A stretch of 64,000 nt of DNA from JAUSEW01 sp964414015. GTDB taxonomy: Bacteria; Patescibacteriota; Microgenomatia; Levybacterales; UBA12049. The DNA is taken from contig CAYPUE010000001.1 of NCBI GenBank assembly GCA_964414015.1, positions 1-64,000 on the forward strand, in the 5' to 3' direction. Of this stretch, positions 27,364 through 34,710 are shown one piece after another (positions within the stretch are counted from its first letter, which is position 1; each line of letters opens with the position of its first letter). A model generated the notes under the pieces. It was not told the DNA's origin, searched no databases, and saw only the letters and a program-made list of their open reading frames with translations. Position numbers and translations under genes: made by a program.

Positions 27364-27917
27364 AGAGCTTTTCGCACGCTATCCCACGAGAACAAGGATC
27401 CATCAGTAAGCTTTACTTGAGCTTCTTCGTAGGAAATTCTGCCTTCCTCTTTTGGGTTGTAAAGCGCAGTTGGAAAATTAAGAAGGATAGCTGGCTCTTT
27501 CGAGACCACCATAAAACCATGAAGGGTTTTTTTGGGAATCAATAGAACGTAGGGATTATCATCAGCTTTCATATTGAAAAGGTTTAGTAATCCAAAAGTT
27601 GGAGAATCTTCACGATTATCTGCTATGGCCACAACTATTGATCCCTGGATAACCAAAAATCTGTCTTCCTGCACTGTAGGATGATAATGCCAGACTTTTT
27701 CATCCCTTGCGATTCCGCTTGGAGTAATAGAGTAATACTGCATTGCAAACTCTTTACTCTTACCGTAAATATCAGGCCAGTCTGTCCTAAGGGTCTCAAC
27801 CAATATTCCCGATTTATCCCTATTAATTTTTAAAGGATGCATAATAACATCCTTTACAAGCGTAAAATTGTTTTTATTTGAAATGTTAATAAACTCCATT
27901 ACAAGATATGATATCAA
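27360..27917 (-). CDS. RmlC-like cupin, dTDP-sugar 3,5-epimerase family
   Basis: A 185-residue cupin. The conserved order of RmlC is visible: WHYHP (H77, H79), a strand FLVIQGSIVVAIADNR, SPTFG, then IPKKTLHGFMV with H133, and LYNPKEEGRI near 152-161. It differs from canonical RmlC at the RGLHYQ motif, here VWHYHP, so activity on dTDP-4-keto-rhamnose is uncertain. No RmlA, RmlB or RmlD is in the window. ATG at 27899 (seventh codon) is an alternative start. It overlaps the GT4 gene upstream and the flippase gene downstream by 4 bases each. Confidence 0.8.
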   Translation of the reverse strand: MISYLVMEFINISNKNNFTLVKDVIMHPLKINRDKSGILVETLRTDWPDIYGKSKEFAMQYYSITPSGIARDEKVWHYHPTVQEDRFLVIQGSIVVAIADNREDSPTFGLLNLFNMKADDNPYVLLIPKKTLHGFMVVSKEPAILLNFPTALYNPKEEGRISYEEAQVKLTDGSLFSWDSVRKAL

Positions 27918-28984
27918 ATTGTCGTATCTATTGCTATCTTTTTATATACATTAAATGTTTCTTCTGCAGTTTTTTTCCAAGAGAATTTTTTTGCCTGAAT
28001 TAAACCTTTTTTAGAATATTCTTCCCTAAGCTTTTTGTTTTCGTACATTGTCCTAATGCCTTCGCCAATACTGTCAGGATCGTAAGCATTAACATAGAAA
28101 ACCGTATTGCTTGCAATTTCCGGTATTGACCCCTCTTTCGTAGTAACTACCGGACAACCGCAACTCATTGCCTCAAGAATCGGAAGACCAAATCCTTCGT
28201 ATAGAGAGGGCATTACAAAAACTGTAGCTAAATTGTAAATCATAACCAAATCGCTAGTAGGTATAAATCCTAAACGTAGAATATTTTTATCTTTTTCTAC
28301 CAACTTCTCTACTCTAGTGCGATCTTGATTCCATAAATTATCTTTGTCAAAATCAAAATTCGTAAGAGCTTTTCCAACCATAACAAGAGGCACCTTAATC
28401 CTCTTAACCGCTTCTATTAACCTTGGTAAATTTTTATTCCAAGTTACATCTCCCACATAGAGCAAAAAATTCTCCGGAAGGGAATATTTTTTGCTAATTT
28501 TTAATTTTAAATTTTCAATTTTCAATCGCTTGAACGCCTCGCCCGCGGCTAAGTAGATAACGTGAATTTTGCGTTCCGGAATCCCAACGTATTTAACAAT
28601 GTCTTTTTTCGAAGAAAAAGAATCAGTTATTACTGCATCTGCGCTGCTCAAGGCGGCTTTTTGCAATTGCCATTTTAGCTCTCCTTTTATGCCTCTTGGA
28701 AAAAATTTCGGAAAAGCTAAAGGCGTTAAGTCATGAACTGTCACTATTGTTTTATATTTTTTGTAAATTGGCAGTGTTAGAAAAAACGGCTCAAAATAAG
28801 GATAATGGACTAAATCCGTATCTTTGGGTAAATTTTCACCTCGAGTAAAAAAAGTATACTGATTGTCCGGATAATATTGCAATAAGGATTTTTTAAGATT
28901 TTCTATATAAAATCCTGTACCCCGAACTCTATGTGCAAGATTACGAGCGTCAATCAGCGGGGATACATCAACAGCTATGTTCAT
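27914..28984 (-). CDS. GT4 family glycosyltransferase
   Basis: A 356-residue GT-B enzyme with the N-terminal DARNLAHRVRGTGFYIENL acceptor loop, TVHDLTP, and the C-terminal donor block SLYEGFGLPILEAMSCG (E-x7-E). It resembles the mannosyltransferase subfamily of GT4. A low-complexity insert LKIENLKLKIS in the interdomain linker, near residue 154, is encoded by an AT-rich quasi-repeat (28494-28527). It is the first gene of the 18437-28984 operon, with a probable leaderless promoter at 28991-29019. Confidence 0.9.
   Translation of the reverse strand: MNIAVDVSPLIDARNLAHRVRGTGFYIENLKKSLLQYYPDNQYTFFTRGENLPKDTDLVHYPYFEPFFLTLPIYKKYKTIVTVHDLTPLAFPKFFPRGIKGELKWQLQKAALSSADAVITDSFSSKKDIVKYVGIPERKIHVIYLAAGEAFKRLKIENLKLKISKKYSLPENFLLYVGDVTWNKNLPRLIEAVKRIKVPLVMVGKALTNFDFDKDNLWNQDRTRVEKLVEKDKNILRLGFIPTSDLVMIYNLATVFVMPSLYEGFGLPILEAMSCGCPVVTTKEGSIPEIASNTVFYVNAYDPDSIGEGIRTMYENKKLREEYSKKGLIQAKKFSWKKTAEETFNVYKKIAIDTTI
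28494..28527. repeat. AT-rich quasi-repeat in a GT4 linker
   Basis: A run alternating A/T-rich words (TTTTTAATTTTAAATTTTC and AATTTTCAATC) translated on the minus strand as LKIENLKLKIS. It falls in the linker before the KYSLPENFLLYVGD strand, where homologues are variable. Confidence 0.6.
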
Positions 28985-28990
28985 ATCTTT

Positions 28991-29019
28991 ATTCTAGCAA
29001 AGCAGGATTGCTTAAGCAA
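28991..29019 (-). promoter_or_regulatory. Leaderless promoter for the 18437-28984 operon
   Basis: On the minus strand: TTGCTT (29019-29014), 17-base spacer, TAGAAT (28996-28991), then 6 bases to the ATG at 28984. The -35 lies in the 12-base palindrome TTGCTTAAGCAA (29008-29019), which also contains the stop codon of the upstream methyltransferase gene. Confidence 0.55.
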
Positions 29020-29917
29020 AATTGCTTTTTTGCGCAATAATTCCTATGTTGCCCCCGAATAGGGGAATAGCAAAATCAAAAAAGCTTAGCTTACTAAAGC
29101 TATCGTGCAATATGTTTTTAATTCCCTTAGGTAAAGGGGCCATTTTTGCATAATAAGATAGGGGGTAAGTATTTTTCACATTAAATATCTCAATATTTTT
29201 AAATTTATGTTTTGAGAACAATAAGCTTAGTGTATGTTTGTTAAAAAGATATATATGCTCTATATCGAATATTGGCCATTTTTCTCCAAAAAGTTTTACA
29301 AATATATTGTCCGTATTGTGTACGGCAAAAAGAATAAATCCTCCAGGTTTAAGAATCCCTCGCGCTAATTTGATAAATCTATTCGGATCTACTACATGAT
29401 CTAGTGTATGGAAACATAAAACAGCATCAAAATTATTATCCGGAAATTGTTTTTGCTTAAAAATATCTGTAGTAATCCTCTTTTTAAGATACGGCGGTGC
29501 CTCGGAAACCATTTTCAAACTTGCTTCTACTCCAAACAAATCTTTTATCCCCTTTTTCTTTAATGCTTCAAGAAAAAATCCGTTTCCGCACCCGATCTCT
29601 AAAATTTTTGGATTTTGGGATAAAAAAGGTTCTATCCGCTGAAATTCTTTCATATACGCCTTAGTAAGATAAGGAACCTGCTTGTCGTAACTGCAAACGC
29701 TTTCTCTATAAAATTCTGTTATTTTTGAAGGCTCAAGGATAGGAGATGAGAAAATTAATCCGCACTTCTGGCATTTAAGTATTCTATAATGAATTCTGTC
29801 TGGAGATCTGCGTGCCGAGTAGGTAATGCTCGTTATATTTCTTTTGTTGAACGTAGATTTGTATAAAACTTCTGTACGTTGATTTTTACCGCACAATGCA
29901 CATATAATATCAACCAT
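29012..29917 (-). CDS. Class I SAM methyltransferase with N-terminal zinc ribbon
   Basis: A 301-residue Methyltransf_23-type enzyme. C6, C9, C49 and C52 (CALC and CQKC) form an N-terminal zinc ribbon, common in sugar methyltransferases. SAM motif I is ILEIGCGNGFF at 105-115, with FDAVLCFHTLDHV as motif II. The start codon ATG at 29917 is only five codons before the first cysteine, so it is secure. That ATG overlaps the divergent SDR start at 29916 within CATG. It probably acts on the same unusual sugar as the divergent genes. Confidence 0.87.
   Translation of the reverse strand: MVDIICALCGKNQRTEVLYKSTFNKRNITSITYSARRSPDRIHYRILKCQKCGLIFSSPILEPSKITEFYRESVCSYDKQVPYLTKAYMKEFQRIEPFLSQNPKILEIGCGNGFFLEALKKKGIKDLFGVEASLKMVSEAPPYLKKRITTDIFKQKQFPDNNFDAVLCFHTLDHVVDPNRFIKLARGILKPGGFILFAVHNTDNIFVKLFGEKWPIFDIEHIYLFNKHTLSLLFSKHKFKNIEIFNVKNTYPLSYYAKMAPLPKGIKNILHDSFSKLSFFDFAIPLFGGNIGIIAQKSNFA
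29879..29908 (+). promoter_or_regulatory. Leaderless promoter for the SDR/transketolase operon
   Basis: TTGATT at 29879-29884, 18-base spacer and TATAAT at 29903-29908, leaving exactly 7 bases before the ATG at 29916. It lies within the coding sequence of the divergent methyltransferase gene. Confidence 0.65.
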
Positions 29918-30863
29918 GAAAAGTATTATAACAAATAAAACGGTTCTTATTACGGGAGGAGCTGGTTTTATAGGATCAAACTTGACTAGGCGGCTTTTGA
30001 AAATGGGTTATAGTATTAATCTTATCGTAAAAAAAAATACAGATCTTTGGAGATTAAAAGACATAGTTTCTAAAATTAGAATACATAAAGTAGATCTTCT
30101 TGATAGCCTGAAACTTTCCCAAACAGTAAGCAAAATTAAACCGGAAATAATAATTCATCTGGCAACATATAGTAATTACAGAGATCAACGGGCAATAAAA
30201 CAAATGATTGACCTTAACATCCAAGGAACTTTTAATCTTCTTCTGGCAAGTAAAGATATTAATTATGATATTTTTATAAATACAGGCTCCTCTTCTGAAT
30301 ACGGATTAAAAAGCAAACCGATGAAAGAAAATGATTTATTAGAACCTGTAAGCTTTTATGCTGCTACAAAGGCATCCGCTACGCTTTTGTGCCAGGTATT
30401 TGCAAAAGAATTTAAGAAGCCGATCGTAACTTTTAGACCGTTCTCTGTTTATGGACCTTATGAAGAAAAAAGTAGATTTATGCCAACCATCGTCAAAGCC
30501 CTCATCAAAGGCAAATCAATAAATCTTACCCCCGGAAAACAACGCAGGGATTTTATCTATATAGACGATGTCGTTGATATATACATAAAAGCTATGAGGA
30601 CTAGAAAAAATCTTGCAGGACAAATCCTAAATATCGGAACAGGGAAGCAGTATTCCAATGATGAAACGGTAAAAATTCTTTTCAAAGCAGTTGGGCAAAA
30701 AGTTTCAGTCAAAAAAGGCGCTTTCCCTAAACGGTTATGGGACACGCCTTATTGGGTAGCTGACATCTCCAAGACAACTAAATTGCTTAAATGGAAACCC
30801 CGATTTGGCTTAAAGGAAGGATTGAGAAAAACTTATTTTTGGGCTAAAAATGAAAAAATTTAA
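29916..30863 (+). CDS. NAD-dependent sugar-nucleotide epimerase/dehydratase (extended SDR)
   Basis: A 315-residue extended SDR with GGAGFIG (G14-G17-G20), the GSSSEYG serine block at 124-130 and Y148/K152 in YAATK. FRPFSVYGP and RRDFIYIDDV are typical of GalE/RfbG-like enzymes acting on NDP-hexoses. Its 3' end overlaps the transketolase-like gene by 14 bases, which ties it to that ThDP enzyme pair. A dehydratase or 4-ketosugar role that generates the acceptor for C-C bond formation is a reasonable inference. Confidence 0.85.
   Translation: MKSIITNKTVLITGGAGFIGSNLTRRLLKMGYSINLIVKKNTDLWRLKDIVSKIRIHKVDLLDSLKLSQTVSKIKPEIIIHLATYSNYRDQRAIKQMIDLNIQGTFNLLLASKDINYDIFINTGSSSEYGLKSKPMKENDLLEPVSFYAATKASATLLCQVFAKEFKKPIVTFRPFSVYGPYEEKSRFMPTIVKALIKGKSINLTPGKQRRDFIYIDDVVDIYIKAMRTRKNLAGQILNIGTGKQYSNDETVKILFKAVGQKVSVKKGAFPKRLWDTPYWVADISKTTKLLKWKPRFGLKEGLRKTYFWAKNEKI
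29925..29933 (-). promoter_or_regulatory. Extended -10 of leaderless promoter for the methyltransferase gene
   Basis: Minus-strand TGTTATAAT, with TATAAT at 29930-29925 and exactly 7 bases before the ATG at 29917. It lies within the first codons of the divergent SDR gene and mirrors that gene's -10 box. Confidence 0.6.
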
Positions 30864-31584
30864 TATAAAATTATTAGACTGGGATCAAAAAAATACAAGA
30901 CGCAGAATTATTGAGATAAGCTATGGCAAAGGCTTGTCTCATTTAGGATCTTGTCTGTCTGTTGTAGATATTATCGATATAATTTATAAAATAAAACATA
31001 AGGATGATAAATTTGTCTTATCTAATGGCCATGCAGGAATTGCTTTGTATGCAATACTTGAAAAGAATAAACTTATTAAAAATCCTAAAACTTCGGAAAA
31101 ACTACACATCCATCCCGACAGAAATCCGAAAATCGGGATAGATGTTTCCACAGGCAGCCTTGGACAAGGCCTGCCTATAGCCTTGGGATTAGCTTTTTCC
31201 AACCGGCAGAAGAATGTTTATTGCATAATTTCGGATGGGGAATGCACAGAAGGCAGTATATGGGAATCTTTAAGAATTGCAATTGATTATAGAATAGGGA
31301 ATTTAAAAATCATTGTAAATGCAAATGGATGGGGAGCTTATGGATCAATTTCAACGAAAATCTTGCTTAAAAGGTTAAAAGCTTTTGGTTGCATGGCAAT
31401 AACCGTAGACGGACACAATAAAACTGATCTTCTTAAAACTTTAAAAAGGAAATCAATAAATAAACCGATTATAATATTTGCAAAAACCGAGGTTGAACAA
31501 TTTGAATTCCTTAAAGGACAAGATGCTCATTATTACAAAATGAACAAAAACGACTATAATAATGCTCTTAAAGCATTGCAATGA
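30850..31584 (+). CDS. Transketolase-like N-terminal (PP-domain) subunit
   Basis: A 244-residue ThDP-binding protein corresponding to the first transketolase domain. H31 (SHLG), H61 (SNGHAG) and TGSLGQGL at 101-108 match transketolase sites. The ThDP-Mg motif runs from SDGECTEG (D129-E131) to NANG near 157-160, with serine replacing the first glycine of GDG. It overlaps the partner gene by 4 bases as ATGA. Placement in a nucleotide-sugar operon suggests transfer of a two-carbon ketol unit to a sugar nucleotide, rather than pentose-phosphate metabolism. Confidence 0.86.
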   Translation: MKKFNIKLLDWDQKNTRRRIIEISYGKGLSHLGSCLSVVDIIDIIYKIKHKDDKFVLSNGHAGIALYAILEKNKLIKNPKTSEKLHIHPDRNPKIGIDVSTGSLGQGLPIALGLAFSNRQKNVYCIISDGECTEGSIWESLRIAIDYRIGNLKIIVNANGWGAYGSISTKILLKRLKAFGCMAITVDGHNKTDLLKTLKRKSINKPIIIFAKTEVEQFEFLKGQDAHYYKMNKNDYNNALKALQ

Positions 31585-32081
31585 AAAAACAAAATTCTCT
31601 AATGATGCGAGCTATTTTCGCGCAAGAAATACGCAAAAAAATGGCAAAAAACAAAAAGGTCTTCGTACTTGTAAATGACCTTGGATATAAAATGTGGGAT
31701 AAGATAAGAAAAGATTACCCTGAAAGATTTATCAATGCAGGAGCTGCGGAACAATCCCTAATAGGAATTGCCGTGGGACTTGCTATTTCTGGTAAAATAC
31801 CCATTGTATATTCAATAACAACATTTCTTTTATATAGACCATTTGAAACAATAAGAAACTATATAAATCATGAAAAGATACCTGTTAAACTAATAGGGAG
31901 CGGCAGAAATAAAGACTATATTAACGACGGGTTCTCTCACTGGGCAGAAGAAGACAAAAAAGTAATGAAAGTTTTTGGGAATATAATATCAAAATGGCCA
32001 AAAACTTTACAAGAAATTCCCAAGCTGGTTAGCCAAATGACAGAAAGTAAAGACCCGTGGTATATTAATTTAAGAAAATAA
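31581..32081 (+). CDS. Transketolase-like pyrimidine-domain subunit lacking the C-terminal domain
   Basis: Only 166 residues, compared with about 300 for a complete transketolase C-terminal subunit. It contains the pyrimidine-binding domain with the essential glutamate E57 in GAAEQS, then LLYRPFETIRN and a GSGRNKDYINDGFSHWAEED block equivalent to the transketolase GPTHQ region. It ends right after the domain with WYINLRK, so the third (TK-C) domain is absent. The reading frame ends cleanly, and I see no trace of a lost domain downstream. It should pair with the upstream PP subunit. Confidence 0.86.
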   Translation: MKKQNSLMMRAIFAQEIRKKMAKNKKVFVLVNDLGYKMWDKIRKDYPERFINAGAAEQSLIGIAVGLAISGKIPIVYSITTFLLYRPFETIRNYINHEKIPVKLIGSGRNKDYINDGFSHWAEEDKKVMKVFGNIISKWPKTLQEIPKLVSQMTESKDPWYINLRK

Positions 32082-32085
32082 AATT

Positions 32086-32131
32086 ATGACCCTGAGTATT
32101 AATCGAAGGGTCATACTGAGTTTATCGAATG
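32086..32131. repeat. Hairpin-containing repeat of the CTGAG...TCGAA type
   Basis: ATGACCCT (32086-32093) and AGGGTCAT (32107-32114) form an 8-base perfect stem with a 13-base loop. A second related copy, ACTGAGTTTATCGAATG, follows up to the next start codon. It resembles the dispersed CTGAG/TCGAA repeats seen in several CPR and Bacteroidota genomes. It lacks a U-run, so it is not an obvious terminator. Confidence 0.7.
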
Positions 32132-32132
32132 T

Positions 32133-33074
32133 ATGAAAAAGAAAATATCTGCAATTATCGCCTGCTATAAAGATGAACAGGCAATTCCTATTATGCATAA
32201 AAGGCTATCTTTTGTATTCACAAAAATAGGAGTGGATTACGAAATAATTTTCGTAAATGATGGTAGTCCGGATAATACAGAAAAAGCGCTAAGTCTACTG
32301 GTAAAAAAAGATAAACACGTAATTGGGGTAAATCACTCAAGAAATTTCAGCTCTCAAATGGCATTTACAAGCGGTATGGAGATTGCAACCGGGGATGCGG
32401 TTGTCCTTCTTGACGGAGATTTACAAGATCCTCCCGAAATTATAGAAAAATTTTATAAAAAATGGCAGGAAGGATATGACGTTGTGTATGGCGTAAGAAC
32501 GAAAAGAGACGCGCCTCTTTATATGGCAATTTTATATAAGTTGTTCTACAGGATATTTCATATGATGTCTTACATTCGTATTCCTCTTGACGCCGGAGAT
32601 TTCTCCCTGATCGATAAAAAAGTGGTAAAGATAATTAAAACGTTTCCTGAAAGAGACAGATTTCTAAGAGGGATACGCGCATGGGTGGGATTTAAACAGA
32701 TAGGCGTTCCTTATGTGCGTCCCGAAAGAATGTTTGGAAAAACTACCAATAACCTATTTAAAAATCTTAATTGGGCATCAAAAGGAATTTTTTCTTTTTC
32801 CTATGTACCTCTACAAATTATAACTCTTGTCTCGTTCGTTGTTTTTATTATCGCTCTTGTCGCAATGATGGTACAAATAATTTTAAGATTTTTACTGCCA
32901 AATACGCCTCAAGGAGCAACTACTATTCTCGTTATCTTCTTATTCATCGGCGCAATTCAACTTCTGGGAATTAGTGTTCTTGGGCAATATATAGGTAAGA
33001 TATTTGAAGAAGTAAAACAAAGACCAAAATATATTATAAAAAGTATTGTTAAGTATAATTCGAAACAGATCTGA
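32133..33074 (+). CDS. GtrB/CsbB-like polyprenyl-phosphate glycosyltransferase
   Basis: A 313-residue GT2 with a canonical catalytic set: VNDGSPDNT at 41-49, DGDLQDPPE at 94-102 and AGDFSLIDKKV. Two C-terminal membrane segments (about 225-252 and 265-285) give the GtrB/ArnC topology. It should load a sugar onto undecaprenyl phosphate for use by GT-C enzymes outside. CsbB, in the same family, works with the GT-C protein YfhO in Bacillus, and YfhO-family genes are present in this window. A 51-base gap with a hairpin repeat separates it from the transketolase pair. Confidence 0.9.
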   Translation: MKKKISAIIACYKDEQAIPIMHKRLSFVFTKIGVDYEIIFVNDGSPDNTEKALSLLVKKDKHVIGVNHSRNFSSQMAFTSGMEIATGDAVVLLDGDLQDPPEIIEKFYKKWQEGYDVVYGVRTKRDAPLYMAILYKLFYRIFHMMSYIRIPLDAGDFSLIDKKVVKIIKTFPERDRFLRGIRAWVGFKQIGVPYVRPERMFGKTTNNLFKNLNWASKGIFSFSYVPLQIITLVSFVVFIIALVAMMVQIILRFLLPNTPQGATTILVIFLFIGAIQLLGISVLGQYIGKIFEEVKQRPKYIIKSIVKYNSKQI

Positions 33075-33075
33075 T

Positions 33076-34710
33076 TTATTGGTTTTTAACCAAAAGACTT
33101 TTGATTAATAAAAACAAACTTAATAATATAAAAATAAAGGATGAAATTGTACCAATCGTCCTTGGGCTCGTAGCTCCTAACTCTATTTTTATATCATGAT
33201 TTCCTGCATTAAGATGGAAAGAAAAAAGCCCATTAGGAGTTACATTTATCTTAACTTTTTTGCCATCTACAAATACTGACCATCCTGGAAAATATGCTGT
33301 ATTTACTCCAATTTCCGAATCATCCTTAGCTTCGATCTTAAAATCATAAAAACTGCTAATAATTCTTTTGGGTGTTATAACGCCATCTCCTTTTAGAAAA
33401 AATGCTTTATCTTTTTGTTTCTTTAAATCTCCATTAAAAAATATTGTATTGAATGCATTTCCCGGGCTATTGGTTCCATCTATAAAATTCGATCGCGTTA
33501 TGTAGTAAGAATCTTCTCTATAAAGGTAGTAAGCTGGTTTTGAATATTCAATCCCCAAAAGAAAAGTAAAAGTAATCATAATGATTGCCAAAACCCATGA
33601 CTTCCAATAAAAAATAATACTCCCTGCCAGAAATGAAGTGATTAATATAACAAGACTTAAGAGTCTCCATGGAAACTGAAAATAATTTACAAGCGGAATA
33701 TTAACCCAAATCGGATAGGAAATTTTTTGCATTAAAAATAAAAGAATTAGAAGGGATATTATAAAAAAGAAAATTATCCTGCATTCTGTTTTTTTCTTTA
33801 TAAAAAATATACAACCTACACAAAAACTTATAAATGTTGCGAAAATATTAGCTATCCCTATTTGGACAGACATCTCCGTAGCTATATTGGTTCCAAAAAA
33901 TCCGGATCCCCATGAAGGAATAATTAATTGATATAAATCCGGAAAATTAACATTCAAACTGAAAACTTCCAATCCAACGACATATTGCCTCTCAAATAGA
34001 GCAGGTATCCAAAAAATTGAAGATAATCCAAGACTAATTAGTATTACGTAGAAAGTATTAAGTATTAAGTATCTGCGATTATTGCTTATGCATATTAGAA
34101 AAATAATGTAAGAAATAGAAAAAGCAAAAAACATTAAAGCTAAGATATTATGAGAAAATATAATTAACGCCAAAAATATACTTGAAATTGCAATATATTT
34201 ACTTTGTCTTTCTTTAAAGAATTTCGTAATCGACCAGAGAAAAGCCGGAAAAAAAGCAAGAGCCCACACCTCTCCCACAGAACCCCTAATGTATGCATCC
34301 ACGAAATGGTAAGGCGAAAATGAATAAAATACTGAAGATACTATGCCTCCTAATGTACCCCAAAATTCTTTGCTCCAAAGATAAAAAAATACTCCGCCGA
34401 TTATGAAGGCTAAGAACATCTCAAGCTTAAAAGAGTCTATGAAGCTTATACCAAAAATGTGAAAAAAGGAAGCGATGTAGTTTGGTAAGGGATAAACGTA
34501 GTTAAAAAGCGGCACCCCATATCCATTATTTAAGTCCGGAGCCCAACGGGGATACCAATTGCCATCTCTTAGAACCTTATCGAATTCATAAAATCTTACA
34601 ATATGGTATTCTCCATCATGCGTAGGAGATAATCCCTTATGGATAAGTGAAAAACCAGCAATAATGGAAAATATAATAACTAAAAGTATTGGAAGAAATT
34701 TTTTCGCCAT
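33076..34710 (-). CDS. PTPS_related (PF10131-like) multi-pass membrane protein, probable GT-C
   Basis: A 544-residue polytopic protein. The first outside loop has THDGEYHIVRF and RWAPDLNNGYGVPLFNYVYP, the signature of the large family named 6-pyruvoyl-tetrahydropterin synthase-related membrane proteins. This family has YfhO-like topology. A C-terminal outside domain has TAYFPGWSVFVDGKKVKI, a strand pair that recurs in YfhO proteins. About 13 membrane helices. Function is probably sugar transfer from a lipid carrier; this is inference. A paralogue lies at 38134-39786. It overlaps the upstream gene by 31 bases. Confidence 0.83.
   Translation of the reverse strand: MAKKFLPILLVIIFSIIAGFSLIHKGLSPTHDGEYHIVRFYEFDKVLRDGNWYPRWAPDLNNGYGVPLFNYVYPLPNYIASFFHIFGISFIDSFKLEMFLAFIIGGVFFYLWSKEFWGTLGGIVSSVFYSFSPYHFVDAYIRGSVGEVWALAFFPAFLWSITKFFKERQSKYIAISSIFLALIIFSHNILALMFFAFSISYIIFLICISNNRRYLILNTFYVILISLGLSSIFWIPALFERQYVVGLEVFSLNVNFPDLYQLIIPSWGSGFFGTNIATEMSVQIGIANIFATFISFCVGCIFFIKKKTECRIIFFFIISLLILLFLMQKISYPIWVNIPLVNYFQFPWRLLSLVILITSFLAGSIIFYWKSWVLAIIMITFTFLLGIEYSKPAYYLYREDSYYITRSNFIDGTNSPGNAFNTIFFNGDLKKQKDKAFFLKGDGVITPKRIISSFYDFKIEAKDDSEIGVNTAYFPGWSVFVDGKKVKINVTPNGLFSFHLNAGNHDIKIELGATSPRTIGTISSFIFILLSLFLLIKSLLVKNQ
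34054..34072. repeat. AGTATTA tandem repeat within the PTPS_related gene
   Basis: AGTATTAAGTATTAAGTAT on the plus strand, read on the minus strand as part of NRRYLILNTFY. A related degenerate stretch occurs at the aligned site of the paralogue (39103-39135). Confidence 0.6.

Noticed and set aside
31581..32081. Frameshifted transketolase C-terminal subunit
   Set aside because: The downstream 51 bases are a hairpin repeat followed directly by a GT2 start; no remnant of a TK-C domain is present in any frame, so the short protein looks genuine.
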